A stretch of DNA of 64,000 nt from Natrinema amylolyticum (GTDB taxonomy: Archaea; Halobacteriota; Halobacteria; Halobacteriales; Natrialbaceae), in contig NZ_JAIWPJ010000001.1 in NCBI RefSeq assembly GCF_020515625.1, positions 1,302,001 through 1,366,000 on the forward strand, in the 5' to 3' direction. Shown here piece after piece: positions 45,059 through 53,411 of the stretch (within the stretch, counting starts at the first letter, position 1; each line of letters starts with the position of its first letter). The position numbers and the translations under genes were made by a program. The notes under the pieces are model-generated. The model ran no database searches. It was given only the letters and a program-made list of their open reading frames with translations, and had not been told where the DNA came from.

Positions 45059-45940
45059 ATGGATCGAAGCGCACAGCTGTACGAGCGGGACGCGACCGGC
45101 TGGCAACGCGGCATGTACGAGGACATCGAGACGACCTTTCGCGCGCTGATCGTCAACTGGTTCTTCCGGACGCTGACGGCCAACGAGCCGGCCTTCGCGC
45201 GGTACATGTGGGGACAGCTCAAACCGCTCTTCCAGACGCGCGCGTTCGGGGACTACACCGTCTCGTACCGAGACGCCGTGCTCTCGGCGCTCGAGGACGG
45301 CTCCGCGGACCCGCCGCGCTACCGGCGCGCCGACCTCGAGGTTCAACCGGCGGAGTGGCGCGAACTCCGGGGACAGCTCGCGACGTTCGATATCGTTGCA
45401 CCGCGACTCGCGCTCGCGTTCGCGGTCTGTGACCGGACGATGAACGGCGACCCGCTCGAGGCCGATCTGGACGACGCGGCCTCGACGGCTCCCCTCCCGC
45501 CGTGGCTCGACCGCGACCGCGGTCGGTCGGTGACGATGATCGACGCCGGCGGCGTTCCCGACGACCTCTCGGACACTATCGACGATATCCGCGATTTCCA
45601 CGGCCTCGAGGGCGGACTGCCCAGCATCTACCGCTGTCTCGCGCAGTGGCCGGGGTATCTAGAGCCGGCGTGGACAGACCTCGAGCCGATCCTCGAGAGT
45701 GCGGCGTTCGAACGCGGCTGCGACGACGCCGACGCAGTCATCGACGCGCACCTCGCGGAACTTCCGTACGCGCCTCGGCTCTCGCCGACGGCGCTCGCGG
45801 ACCGGGGGTTCGACGAGTCGACGATCGAGGAGCTTCGGGACTTCGTTCGGTCGTTCAATCGCGGGGCCATCGAAACGGTCCTGCCGGCCATCGCCATCTA
45901 CGCCGCGACGCTCGACGCTGCCGGCGAGCGATCGCTCTGA
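45059..45940 (+). CDS. DehI-family haloacid dehalogenase
   Basis: 293 residues from ATG 45059 (MDRSAQLYERDATGWQRGMY). Matches DehI (halocarboxylic acid dehalogenase, type I), an all-helical enzyme in which two tandem repeats form a pseudodimer: FRALIVNWFFRTLTANEPAF and RYMWGQLKPLFQTRAFGDYT in the first repeat, SIYRCLAQWPGYLEPAWTDL in the second. Characterised members hydrolyse both enantiomers of 2-haloacids without an ester intermediate. Divergent from the HAD type II gene with a 146-base control region. Confidence 0.85.
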   Translation: MDRSAQLYERDATGWQRGMYEDIETTFRALIVNWFFRTLTANEPAFARYMWGQLKPLFQTRAFGDYTVSYRDAVLSALEDGSADPPRYRRADLEVQPAEWRELRGQLATFDIVAPRLALAFAVCDRTMNGDPLEADLDDAASTAPLPPWLDRDRGRSVTMIDAGGVPDDLSDTIDDIRDFHGLEGGLPSIYRCLAQWPGYLEPAWTDLEPILESAAFERGCDDADAVIDAHLAELPYAPRLSPTALADRGFDESTIEELRDFVRSFNRGAIETVLPAIAIYAATLDAAGERSL

Positions 45941-45958
45941 GACGGCGCTCGAACGCCG

Positions 45959-46759
45959 TCACTCGACGACGGCTCGCACCTGGAGGTACTCGACGCGGAT
46001 CGCGTTGTCCCCGAACCAGTCCTCAAGCGCGGCGACGGCGTCCCGACGGAGCGCGGCGCGCGCGTCGTCGTCGTCCATCCGCTGGAGCACCGGTGAGAGC
46101 GGGCCGGACTCCTCGGCGAACTCCCGCCAGAAGTGATGGGGCGTGGCGTACCGGAACTCGAGCAGCCGGCGCTGGAACGAACAGTCGGTGACGTCCGCGA
46201 ACTGCTCGCGGACGAACTCGGGGTCGCCCCACTGGAGATGCGACCACGGATCGCTCGGCGGCTCCGTCACGTGCTCGGTCATGACCTCGGTGAGGTCCCC
46301 GACGACGCCGTTGGGCGACCACGCGGTGAAACAGACTCGACCGCCGGGTTTGGTCACGCGGCGGAGTTCTGCCCCGGCGCGGGTCGAGTCCGGCGCGAAC
46401 ACGTGGCCGAAGTTCGAGAGGACGACGTCGAACGCGTCGTCCGGTGCGGGGAGGGTCTCGGCGTCGCCGGTGAGCCAGCCGATGTCGTCGTAGCCGGCGA
46501 GGGTGGCGTTCTCGCGGGCGAGCTCGAGCATGTCGTGGGCGAGGTCGAGACCGACGACGTCGGCTCCGGCTCTGCGGGCGGTCAGCGCGGCGTTGCCCGT
46601 CCCGCAGCCGACGTCGAGGACGCGGTTACCGGGGTCGATGCCCGCGACGTTGACCAGCCGCGCGATGGCGGGCAGCATGTTCGGTGCCATCGCGGGATAC
46701 CGGCCGGCCGACCAGACGTGTCTCGCGGATCGGTCGCCGGGCTCGGTGGAATCGCTCAT
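45959..46759 (-). CDS. Class I SAM-dependent methyltransferase
   Basis: 266 residues from ATG 46759 (MSDSTEPGDRSARHVWSAGR). SAM-binding VLDVGCGTGNAALTARRAGA, acidic loop VVGLDLAHDML, then ETLPAPDDAFDVVLSNFGH and RRVTKPGGRVCFTAW. UbiE/Methyltransf_11 type; the substrate is not predictable. Divergent from the P-type ATPase gene by about 120 bases. An upstream start in the same frame would overlap the ATPase gene and is rejected. Confidence 0.9.
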   Translation of the reverse strand: MSDSTEPGDRSARHVWSAGRYPAMAPNMLPAIARLVNVAGIDPGNRVLDVGCGTGNAALTARRAGADVVGLDLAHDMLELARENATLAGYDDIGWLTGDAETLPAPDDAFDVVLSNFGHVFAPDSTRAGAELRRVTKPGGRVCFTAWSPNGVVGDLTEVMTEHVTEPPSDPWSHLQWGDPEFVREQFADVTDCSFQRRLLEFRYATPHHFWREFAEESGPLSPVLQRMDDDDARAALRRDAVAALEDWFGDNAIRVEYLQVRAVVE

Positions 46760-46877
46760 ACCACGTATCGAGTCGCCACGGACAAAAATCGGCGGTCGCT
46801 TGAGGAGACGCGTTCGGAACGCTCGCGGTAGCGGCGAGCGGTCGCTTTTGTGGCATGGCGCGCTAGTCCTCTCTACG

Positions 46878-49205
46878 ATGGGGACCGCACAGGACCAGTT
46901 CGCCGTCGGCGGGATGAGCTGTTCGTTCTGCGCCGAGAGCATCCGGAAGGCGTACGACCGCACGGACGGCGTCGATGACGTCGACGTGAGCCTCGCCCAC
47001 GAGGAGGTCCGCGTCCGGTACGACGACGGGGCGGTGAGCGAGGTCGAGTTGAAGGACACGCTGCGGGACCTCGGCTATACGATCCGCGATCCGGACAAAC
47101 GAGAGCGGTTCCGAGAACAGCAGAACGAACTCGAGTCGGGCAAACGCAGACTCGCCCTCGCCGGCGGTGCGTCCGTCGTCACCGCCGCGCTGATGCTCTG
47201 GATGATCGTCGTGCGGGGCCGGTTCGAGTCGGCGTCGCTCGCGATGGATCTCGCGACGCTGGGCCTCGCGCTGGGGACGATGTTCGGCCCGGGACGATAC
47301 ATCCTCGAGAAGGCAACCCAGAGCCTTCGTCGCGGTATCTTCAATCAGCACGTCCTGCTCGAGGCCGGCGCGTTCGCCGGGCTGCTCGGCGGCGTCCTCG
47401 GACTGACGATCTTCCCCGACTTTCCGACGGTCCACTTCTTCGCCGTCTCGGTTTTCGTCACGACCTACCACGTCCTCTCGGAGTACACCAGCCTGCTCGT
47501 CCGCACCCGCGCGTCGCAGGCGGTACAGGACCTGCTCGATCTCCGGCCGGACACCGCTCGCCGCGTCGCGGACGACGGCACCGTCGATGAGGTCGCGGTC
47601 GACGACCTTGCGGTGGGCGACCGCGTTCGGATCAAGCCCGGCGAGAGCGTCCCCGTCGACGGCGTCGTCCTCGAGGGCCGGTCGGCCGTCGACGAGTCGG
47701 TGGCGACCGGCGAGTCGATCCCCGAGGAGAAGCGGCCGGGGGACGAGGTAATCGGCGGGAGCGTCACCCAGACCGGCACGCTCCTCGTCGAGGCGACCGC
47801 GACCGGCTCCGACGCGTTCCTGAACCGGGTCGCCCGCGAGATCGAGGCGGCCCGCGCGACGAAGCCCGGCATCGTCCGGCTCGCCGACCGCGTCCTTCGG
47901 TACTTCGTCCCCGGTGTCCTCCTGATCGCCGGGCTCTCGTTCCTGTTTTGGCTGGTCGTCCCCGCCGTCTGGCTGGGCGGCCCGTTCGGAACGGAACCGA
48001 ACGTCCGGCGGGGTGCGTTCGCCGCGCTGGCGGTCCTCGTGCTCGGCTACCCCTGCGCGCTCGGAATGGCAACTCCGCTGGCGCTCATCCGTGGCGGCGG
48101 GGCGGCCGCGAATCGGGGCGTCCTGTTGCGGTCGGCCGACGCATTCCAGATCCTCCCCGACATCGATCGCGTCGTCCTCGACAAGACCGGGACCATCACG
48201 GTCGGCGAACCGTCGGTCGCCGAGATCGTCTCGCTCGCGACCGAGACCGACGAGGCGGACGTCCTCGCCGCGGCGGCGACCGCCGAGGCGTTCAGCGAAC
48301 ACCCGCTCGCGAACGCCGTGCTCGGGCGCGCAGACGAGCGCGGAGTCCGGTACGACGACCCCGAAACGTTCGACTCGGTGACCGGCAAAGGAGTCCGCGC
48401 CTCGGTCGACGGCGCGGACGTTCTGGTCGGAAAGCCCGACTGGCTCGCAGCCGAGGGGATCGACGTTTCCGGAGCGGCCGAGGAGGTCGAGCACCTCCAG
48501 AGTCGGGGGCTCACGGTGTCCGGAGTCACGCGCGCCGGCGAGCTGATCGGTCTGGTGGGTATCGGCGACGAGATCAAAGCGGACGCCGCGGCGACCGTCC
48601 GACGGCTGCGTGCGGCGGACATCACGCCCGTGATGATCACCGGCGACGACGAACGGACGGCCGAAGCGGTCGCCGACGACGTCGGTATCGAGCGCGTGAT
48701 GGCCGACATTCTCCCCGACGAGAAACGCGACGAGATCGGTCGTCTCCAGGAGTCGGGCCACCGCGTGGCGATGGTCGGCGACGGGATCAACGACGCGCCG
48801 GCGCTCACGCAGGCCGACGTCGGGACCGCGATCGGTGCCGGAACCGACATCGCGATCGAATCGGCCGACGTCGTCCTCGTCGGCGAGCGCCTCGGTGGGG
48901 TGATGGACGCCTACGAGATCGGCCGAGAGAGCTACCGGAAGACGCGACAGAACCTCCTCGGAGCGTTCGCGTTCAACGGCGTCGGCGTCGCCGCGGCGAC
49001 GACCGGACTCGTCCACCCGGTGTTCGCGATGATCGCGATGGTCCTGTCGGTCTCGGTCGTCCTCGCGAACAGCTTCGCCGGGCAGTTGCTCTCGGGAGAG
49101 GGAGTCAACGCGGCATTCGCCGTCCGCGAGGACCGATCGGCGGAGCGATCGACTGACGAGTCTTCGACAGCGGCGACGATCCCGGCGAGGGACCGCGAGA
49201 AGTGA
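46878..49205 (+). CDS. Heavy-metal P1B-type ATPase with a YPC motif
   Basis: 775 residues from ATG 46878. N-terminal HMA domain with GMSCSFC (C15, C18); membrane helices 1-4 (about 87-220); actuator domain with TGESIPEEK; sixth-helix motif GYPCALGMATPLAL, in which Y391-P392-C393 replaces Cys-Pro-Cys; phosphorylation Asp D435 in VVLDKTGTIT; SEHPLANAV; and hinge MVGDGINDAPAL. CopA-like overall, but the Tyr in the transport site may alter metal choice. Next to the HMA chaperone at 49215. Confidence 0.95.
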   Translation: MGTAQDQFAVGGMSCSFCAESIRKAYDRTDGVDDVDVSLAHEEVRVRYDDGAVSEVELKDTLRDLGYTIRDPDKRERFREQQNELESGKRRLALAGGASVVTAALMLWMIVVRGRFESASLAMDLATLGLALGTMFGPGRYILEKATQSLRRGIFNQHVLLEAGAFAGLLGGVLGLTIFPDFPTVHFFAVSVFVTTYHVLSEYTSLLVRTRASQAVQDLLDLRPDTARRVADDGTVDEVAVDDLAVGDRVRIKPGESVPVDGVVLEGRSAVDESVATGESIPEEKRPGDEVIGGSVTQTGTLLVEATATGSDAFLNRVAREIEAARATKPGIVRLADRVLRYFVPGVLLIAGLSFLFWLVVPAVWLGGPFGTEPNVRRGAFAALAVLVLGYPCALGMATPLALIRGGGAAANRGVLLRSADAFQILPDIDRVVLDKTGTITVGEPSVAEIVSLATETDEADVLAAAATAEAFSEHPLANAVLGRADERGVRYDDPETFDSVTGKGVRASVDGADVLVGKPDWLAAEGIDVSGAAEEVEHLQSRGLTVSGVTRAGELIGLVGIGDEIKADAAATVRRLRAADITPVMITGDDERTAEAVADDVGIERVMADILPDEKRDEIGRLQESGHRVAMVGDGINDAPALTQADVGTAIGAGTDIAIESADVVLVGERLGGVMDAYEIGRESYRKTRQNLLGAFAFNGVGVAAATTGLVHPVFAMIAMVLSVSVVLANSFAGQLLSGEGVNAAFAVREDRSAERSTDESSTAATIPARDREK

Positions 49206-49214
49206 TCGGCGTCG

Positions 49215-49427
49215 TCACGCGGTGCCGGGGACTTCGTAGCCGGCCTCCCGAACGGCCGCGTGGAGGTCGTCCTCCGTGACGCCCTCGTCGACGACGACCT
49301 CGACGGTCTCGTTTTCGTGATCGGCCTCGACTCGAGAGACCGACTCGAGATTCGTCAGAGCGCTCTCGACGGTACGTTCGCAGCCGTCACAGGACATGCC
49401 GCTGACGGAAATCGTCTGTCGTTCCAT
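49215..49427 (-). CDS. HMA-domain metallochaperone
   Basis: 70 residues from ATG 49427 (MERQTISVSGMSCDGCERTV). A CopZ-like ferredoxin fold; GMSCDGC binds Cu(I) or another soft metal. The C-terminal AAVREAGYEVPG is standard. It is convergent with the P1B ATPase, the stops nine bases apart, and likely its delivery partner. The pseudogene at 27767-27969 is a broken relative. Confidence 0.92.
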   Translation of the reverse strand: MERQTISVSGMSCDGCERTVESALTNLESVSRVEADHENETVEVVVDEGVTEDDLHAAVREAGYEVPGTA

Positions 49428-49548
49428 GCCGGAGAAGTGGCGCTCGAGCCAAAAGACGGTTCCGCCGACGACGGCCGCGAGCGGTGCCCTCGTGCTCACG
49501 CGGGGTCCCCCGGACAACGTTTTGGGAACCGCGACCGTCTCTCGTCCC

Positions 49549-50247
49549 ATGGCGCACACAGCCGTGATCGCCGGCGTCGGTCCCGGTCTCGGAGAATCGC
49601 TCGCGCGGAAATTCGTCGACGAAGGCTGTCGGGTCGGGCTGTTCGCCCGCTCGGCGGACTACCTCGAGGAACTGGCGTCCGATCTGGGCGACGACGCGCT
49701 CGCCGTTCCGACCGACATCACGGATCCCGAGGCGGTCGAGGCGGGCTTCCGGGCGGTTCGCGACGCGTTCGGCCCCGTCGACGTCCTGATCAATCACGCG
49801 AGCGGCGGTTCGTGGAAGGGGATCCGAGAAATCTCTCCCGACGAGTTCGAACGGGCGTGGCGGACGTCGGCCTACGGGGCCCTGCTGTGCTCACGGGAGG
49901 CCGTCGACGACATGCTGGACGACGGCGGGACGATCATCTTCACCGGCGCGACGTCGGCGGTCCGCGGCCGCGATGGCGCGCTCGGATTCAGCGCGGCCAA
50001 GTTCGCGGTTCGGGGGATGGCCGAGTCCATGGCTCGCGAACTCGGTCCCGAGGGCGTTCACGTGGCTCACGTCGTGATCGACGGCCAGATCGAGACGCCT
50101 CAGGTCCGAGAGTCGCAGCCCGATCGGGACGAGGACGAATACCTCGACCCGGACGCGATCGCCGACTCCTACTGGCACCTCGTCACCCAGGACCGGTCGG
50201 CGTGGACGCTCGAACTCGACGTGCGACCGCACGTCGAGGAGTTCTGA
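49549..50247 (+). CDS. Short-chain dehydrogenase-like protein lacking the catalytic Tyr
   Basis: 232 residues from ATG 49549 (MAHTAVIAGVGPGLGESLAR). Rossmann glycine-rich motif GVGPGLGES; NHASG replaces the NNAG motif; Ser in IIFTGATSAVRGRD; but the YxxxK position reads GFSAAKFAVRG, with Phe for Tyr. Lys is kept. The family otherwise fits classical SDRs. Missing Tyr suggests altered or lost redox activity. Confidence 0.88.
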   Translation: MAHTAVIAGVGPGLGESLARKFVDEGCRVGLFARSADYLEELASDLGDDALAVPTDITDPEAVEAGFRAVRDAFGPVDVLINHASGGSWKGIREISPDEFERAWRTSAYGALLCSREAVDDMLDDGGTIIFTGATSAVRGRDGALGFSAAKFAVRGMAESMARELGPEGVHVAHVVIDGQIETPQVRESQPDRDEDEYLDPDAIADSYWHLVTQDRSAWTLELDVRPHVEEF

Positions 50248-50297
50248 CCGGCGACCGGATTCAACCACCTGATTCGGGGGGCACTCGGAACGGAACA

Positions 50298-50306
50298 GCG
50301 CTTATC
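50298..50306 (+). promoter_or_regulatory. TATA-like box of mgsA
   Basis: GCTTATCCT lies 24-32 bases before the mgsA ATG, the leaderless spacing. Confidence 0.4.
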
Positions 50307-50329
50307 CTCCGCGACGGAGATGGGACCGT

Positions 50330-50698
50330 ATGACACGCGTCGCGCTGATCGCCCACGACGAGAAGAAGCCGGACCTCATCGACTTCGCACGGACCCACGA
50401 GTCGCAACTCCGAGCGTACGAACTGATCGCGACCGGAACCACGGGACGGCGACTGATGGACGAGACCGACCTCGAGGTAGAGCGCAAGGAATCGGGACCG
50501 CTCGGCGGCGACCTGATGATCGGCTCGGAGGTCGCGGAGGAGAAACTCGACGGCGTCGTCTTCCTTCGGGATCCGCTGCGAGCCCAGCCCCACGAGCCCG
50601 ACATCTCGGCGCTGCTCCGGATCTGTGACGTCCACGACACGGCGCTCGCGACGAACCTCGCCTCCGCGGAGTTCCTCATCGAGGGACTGGCAGAGTAG
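50330..50698 (+). CDS. mgsA: Methylglyoxal synthase
   Basis: Converts dihydroxyacetone phosphate to methylglyoxal and phosphate. 122 residues. MTRVALIAHDEKKPDLIDFA at the start, TGTTGRRL, then SGPLGGDLMIGSEVAE with the catalytic Asp of GGD, DPLRAQPHEPDISALLR with the His-Asp pair, and ATNLASAEFLIEGL. All key positions of the E. coli enzyme are kept. It precedes khtT by 75 bases, which has its own promoter. Confidence 0.95.
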   Translation: MTRVALIAHDEKKPDLIDFARTHESQLRAYELIATGTTGRRLMDETDLEVERKESGPLGGDLMIGSEVAEEKLDGVVFLRDPLRAQPHEPDISALLRICDVHDTALATNLASAEFLIEGLAE

Positions 50699-50742
50699 AC
50701 CGCCGCCCGTCGGCGAGACGAGTGCCGACCGAGCGGGGACGC

Positions 50743-50751
50743 TATTTAATA
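50743..50751 (+). promoter_or_regulatory. TATA box of khtT
   Basis: TATTTAATA lies 23-31 bases before the khtT ATG at 50774, implying leaderless transcription separate from mgsA. Confidence 0.6.
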
Positions 50752-50773
50752 CGTCGGCTTCGAACGTATTCGT

Positions 50774-51268
50774 ATGACAGTCTACGAGAGCGACCTCCCC
50801 GGCGTCGGGAAGAAATTCGAGGTCGAACTCGATAACGGCGAGCGGCTCGTCATCGTGACGCACAATACGGGAAAACGAGAGGTCTATCTGAAGCCGGATG
50901 CGGACGCCGACAGCGAGAAACTGTTCGAGGCGTCCGACCGGCTCGCACGAAAGATCGGGACGATCCTCGAGGGGGCGTACTTCCAGCCGGTTCAGGCCGA
51001 ACAGGTAGAGACGATGCTCTCCGAGGACACCTACCTCGAGTGGTACGGCGTCGCCGAGGGGGCCGAAGTCGCCGGCCAGAGCCTCGCCGAGGCGAACGTC
51101 CGCGATCGGACTGGCGTCTCCATCGTCGCCATCCAGCGCGGCGAGGAGTTGATCTCGCCGCCGACGCCGGAGACGGTCCTCGCGGTCGGCGACACGCTGG
51201 TCGTCATCGGCGACCGCGAGGACTGCGCCCAGTTCGAGGAACTGCTCGGAGCCGGTCTCGACGAGTGA
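50774..51268 (+). CDS. K+/H+ antiporter regulatory subunit, KhtT-like
   Basis: 164 residues. The N-terminal half (about 1-70) has ESDLPGVGKKFEVELDNGER, the typical KhtT start; the C-terminal half is an RCK_C/TrkA-C domain (SLAEANVRDRTGVSIVAIQR, then GDTLVVIGDREDCAQFEELL). In Bacillus KhtT gates the membrane subunit KhtU. The next gene follows after 34 bases and encodes the matching transporter, so the two are probably one complex. Confidence 0.9.
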   Translation: MTVYESDLPGVGKKFEVELDNGERLVIVTHNTGKREVYLKPDADADSEKLFEASDRLARKIGTILEGAYFQPVQAEQVETMLSEDTYLEWYGVAEGAEVAGQSLAEANVRDRTGVSIVAIQRGEELISPPTPETVLAVGDTLVVIGDREDCAQFEELLGAGLDE

Positions 51269-51302
51269 TCGCGACGACTGCTCCCGCTCGAGGTGAGGGC
51301 TA

Positions 51303-52634
51303 GTGGCGACTGAGACGGCCCTCGTCGACGTCGGTATCCTCTTTGCCGCGGTCGCTCTCGCCGGCGTCTGCTCGAGTCGGATCGATCAGTCGGTGATCCC
51401 GTTCTACATCATCACCGGCGTCCTGTTGGGATCGAACGTGCTGGGCGAACTGCCCGCGCTCGCGGGTAGCGAAGTCGGAATCGGCGCGGTCACCGTCACC
51501 GTTCCCGACGTGACGATCGGCGGCGTCGACGTGCTGGCGGCGCTCGGCGGGTTCGCGCTCGGCGAGACCGACTTCATCGTCGTCAGCGCGGAGATCGGGA
51601 TCGTCCTCCTGTTGTTCTTCCTGGGCCTCGAGTTCAACCTGGATCGGCTGCTCGCGAGCAAGGACCGGATCGGGAAGGCGGGGAGCGTCGACCTCGCGAT
51701 CAACTTCGGTATCGGACTGCTCTTCGGCTATCTCGTCTTCGGGGGTCTCCTCGCGGCCTTTCTCACCGCGGGCATCGTCTACATCTCCTCGAGCGCGATC
51801 ATCACGAAGTCGCTGATCGATCTGGGCTGGATCGCCAACAACGAGTCCGAGCCGATGCTGGGGACGCTCGTCTACGAGGATCTCTTCATCGCCGTCTACC
51901 TGGCGATCGCGTCCGCGCTCATCCTCGGCGGCGGCGATATCGGTGAGGCGGCGGGCCAGATCGGCGTCGCGGTCGGCGTCATCCTCGCCCTGCTCGCGCT
52001 CGTCACCTTCGGGACCGACTTCTTCCAGCGCTTTCTCGACGTCGACACGAACGAGTTCATGGTCGTCCGCGCGCTCGGCGTCACGATCCTCGTCGCCGGC
52101 GCGGCGCTCGCGCTGGGGGTCAGCGAGGCCGTCGCCGCGTTCTTCGTCGGGATGGCGTTCGCGTCGACCGACCACGCCCACGATCTCGAGCGGCTACTCG
52201 AGCCGCTCCGGGACGCGTTCGCGGCGATCTTCTTCTTCTGGATCGGACTCGTCACCGATCCGGGTCTGTTCACTCTCTCGATCCTCGGAATGATCGCCGC
52301 CGCCGTCGTCGTGACGACGCCGACGAAGATCGTCAGCGGCTACCTCGGCGGGCGGATCTACGACCTCGACGATCGCCGATCGCTCCGCGTCGGATTCGGC
52401 ATGGCCACGCGCGGCGAGTTCTCGCTGATCATCGCGAGCCTCGCGCTCTCCGGGGCCGGCACCGGCATCGCCGCGGAGACGGCACAGACGATCTACGCCT
52501 TTACGGTCGGCTACGTCCTCGTTATGAGCATCCTCGGGACGTCGCTCATGCAGTACTCCGACCGGCTCGAGCCCGTCGCCCTCTCGCTGCTCGAGCGGGG
52601 ACGCAGCGGTATCCCGCGGCCGACCGAGGAGTGA
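51303..52634 (+). CDS. CPA2-family K+/H+ antiporter, KhtU-like
   Basis: 443 residues from GTG 51303. About twelve membrane helices; family signature FLGLEFNLDRLLASKDRIGK, SSSAIITKSLIDLGW, FFVGMAFASTDHAHDLERL, and TRGEFSLIIASLALSG near the C-terminus. The RCK domain of KefB/C is absent because it is a separate protein (KhtT) encoded upstream. It likely exports K+ in exchange for H+ under stress. Next to mgsA. Confidence 0.92.
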   Translation: MATETALVDVGILFAAVALAGVCSSRIDQSVIPFYIITGVLLGSNVLGELPALAGSEVGIGAVTVTVPDVTIGGVDVLAALGGFALGETDFIVVSAEIGIVLLLFFLGLEFNLDRLLASKDRIGKAGSVDLAINFGIGLLFGYLVFGGLLAAFLTAGIVYISSSAIITKSLIDLGWIANNESEPMLGTLVYEDLFIAVYLAIASALILGGGDIGEAAGQIGVAVGVILALLALVTFGTDFFQRFLDVDTNEFMVVRALGVTILVAGAALALGVSEAVAAFFVGMAFASTDHAHDLERLLEPLRDAFAAIFFFWIGLVTDPGLFTLSILGMIAAAVVVTTPTKIVSGYLGGRIYDLDDRRSLRVGFGMATRGEFSLIIASLALSGAGTGIAAETAQTIYAFTVGYVLVMSILGTSLMQYSDRLEPVALSLLERGRSGIPRPTEE

Positions 52635-52697
52635 GCGGGCACCGACGGGCCGGTCGGAAGGGATAGCTTCAACCGGCTCGAGCCCTCTGTCACAGCT

Positions 52698-53357
52698 ATG
52701 CCACGAGCGGTCGTCTTCGATCTCGATTACACGCTCGCCGTTCCCCAACGGGATCGAACGACCATCCTCGAGGAGGCCACGGCCGCGACGGGCGCGCCCT
52801 CGCTCACCCGCGAGTCGTACCTCGAGGCTCACCGACGGAACCTCACCAGCGAGACGCGCGAGCCGATCTTCGCCGACCTGCTCGCGGACAGTGAGAGCGA
52901 CACCGATCCGGCCGCCGTTGCGACGGCCTATCGCGAGACGATCGCTGAGGCCCTCGAGCCGCTGCCGGGCGTCGAAGCCATGCTCGCGGACCTCCGGGGC
53001 GAGTATCGGGTCGGCCTGCTCACGAACGGTCCCGTCCGCGCCCAGCGTGACAAACTCGAGACGCTGGGCTGGGAGGACGCCTTCGACGCCGCGCTCGTGA
53101 CGGGCGAACTCGAGGCGGGAAAGCCGGATCCGCGCGCGTTCGAGGCGATCACCGGCGAACTGGGCGTCGACCCCGCTGACGCGGTCTACGTCGGCGACGA
53201 GGTCGAGGCCGATATTCGGGGCGCGACCGAGGCGGGGATGCGAGCGATTCAGGTGCTGCTCGCGGACGGTCCCGACCCCGATCCGCGGGCGGTCGCCCAC
53301 GTCGAGCAGGCCGACGTCGCGACCGCGGTGCCGGACGTTCTCGCTGACCTCGAGTGA
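52698..53357 (+). CDS. HAD-family hydrolase
   Basis: 219 residues. Motif I VVFDLDYTLA (DxD), motif II LLTNGP, motif III lysine in AGKPDPRAF, motif IV VGDEVEADIRGA: a complete phosphatase-type HAD site, unlike the dehalogenase at 44214. An alpha-helical cap lies between motif I and II (about 20-85). Substrate unknown; phosphoglycolate phosphatase-like. Confidence 0.9.
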   Translation: MPRAVVFDLDYTLAVPQRDRTTILEEATAATGAPSLTRESYLEAHRRNLTSETREPIFADLLADSESDTDPAAVATAYRETIAEALEPLPGVEAMLADLRGEYRVGLLTNGPVRAQRDKLETLGWEDAFDAALVTGELEAGKPDPRAFEAITGELGVDPADAVYVGDEVEADIRGATEAGMRAIQVLLADGPDPDPRAVAHVEQADVATAVPDVLADLE

Positions 53358-53411
53358 ACCGAATCGGTTCTTAGTCCGTATCGGATCGCTCAGCCACCAA
53401 GTACGTCCGTC

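Noticed and set aside
46863-49016. 717-codon minus-strand open frame opposite the P1B ATPase
   Set aside because: Shadow of the ATPase gene: its Asp/Arg-rich content mirrors the codons of the real gene and shows no domain.
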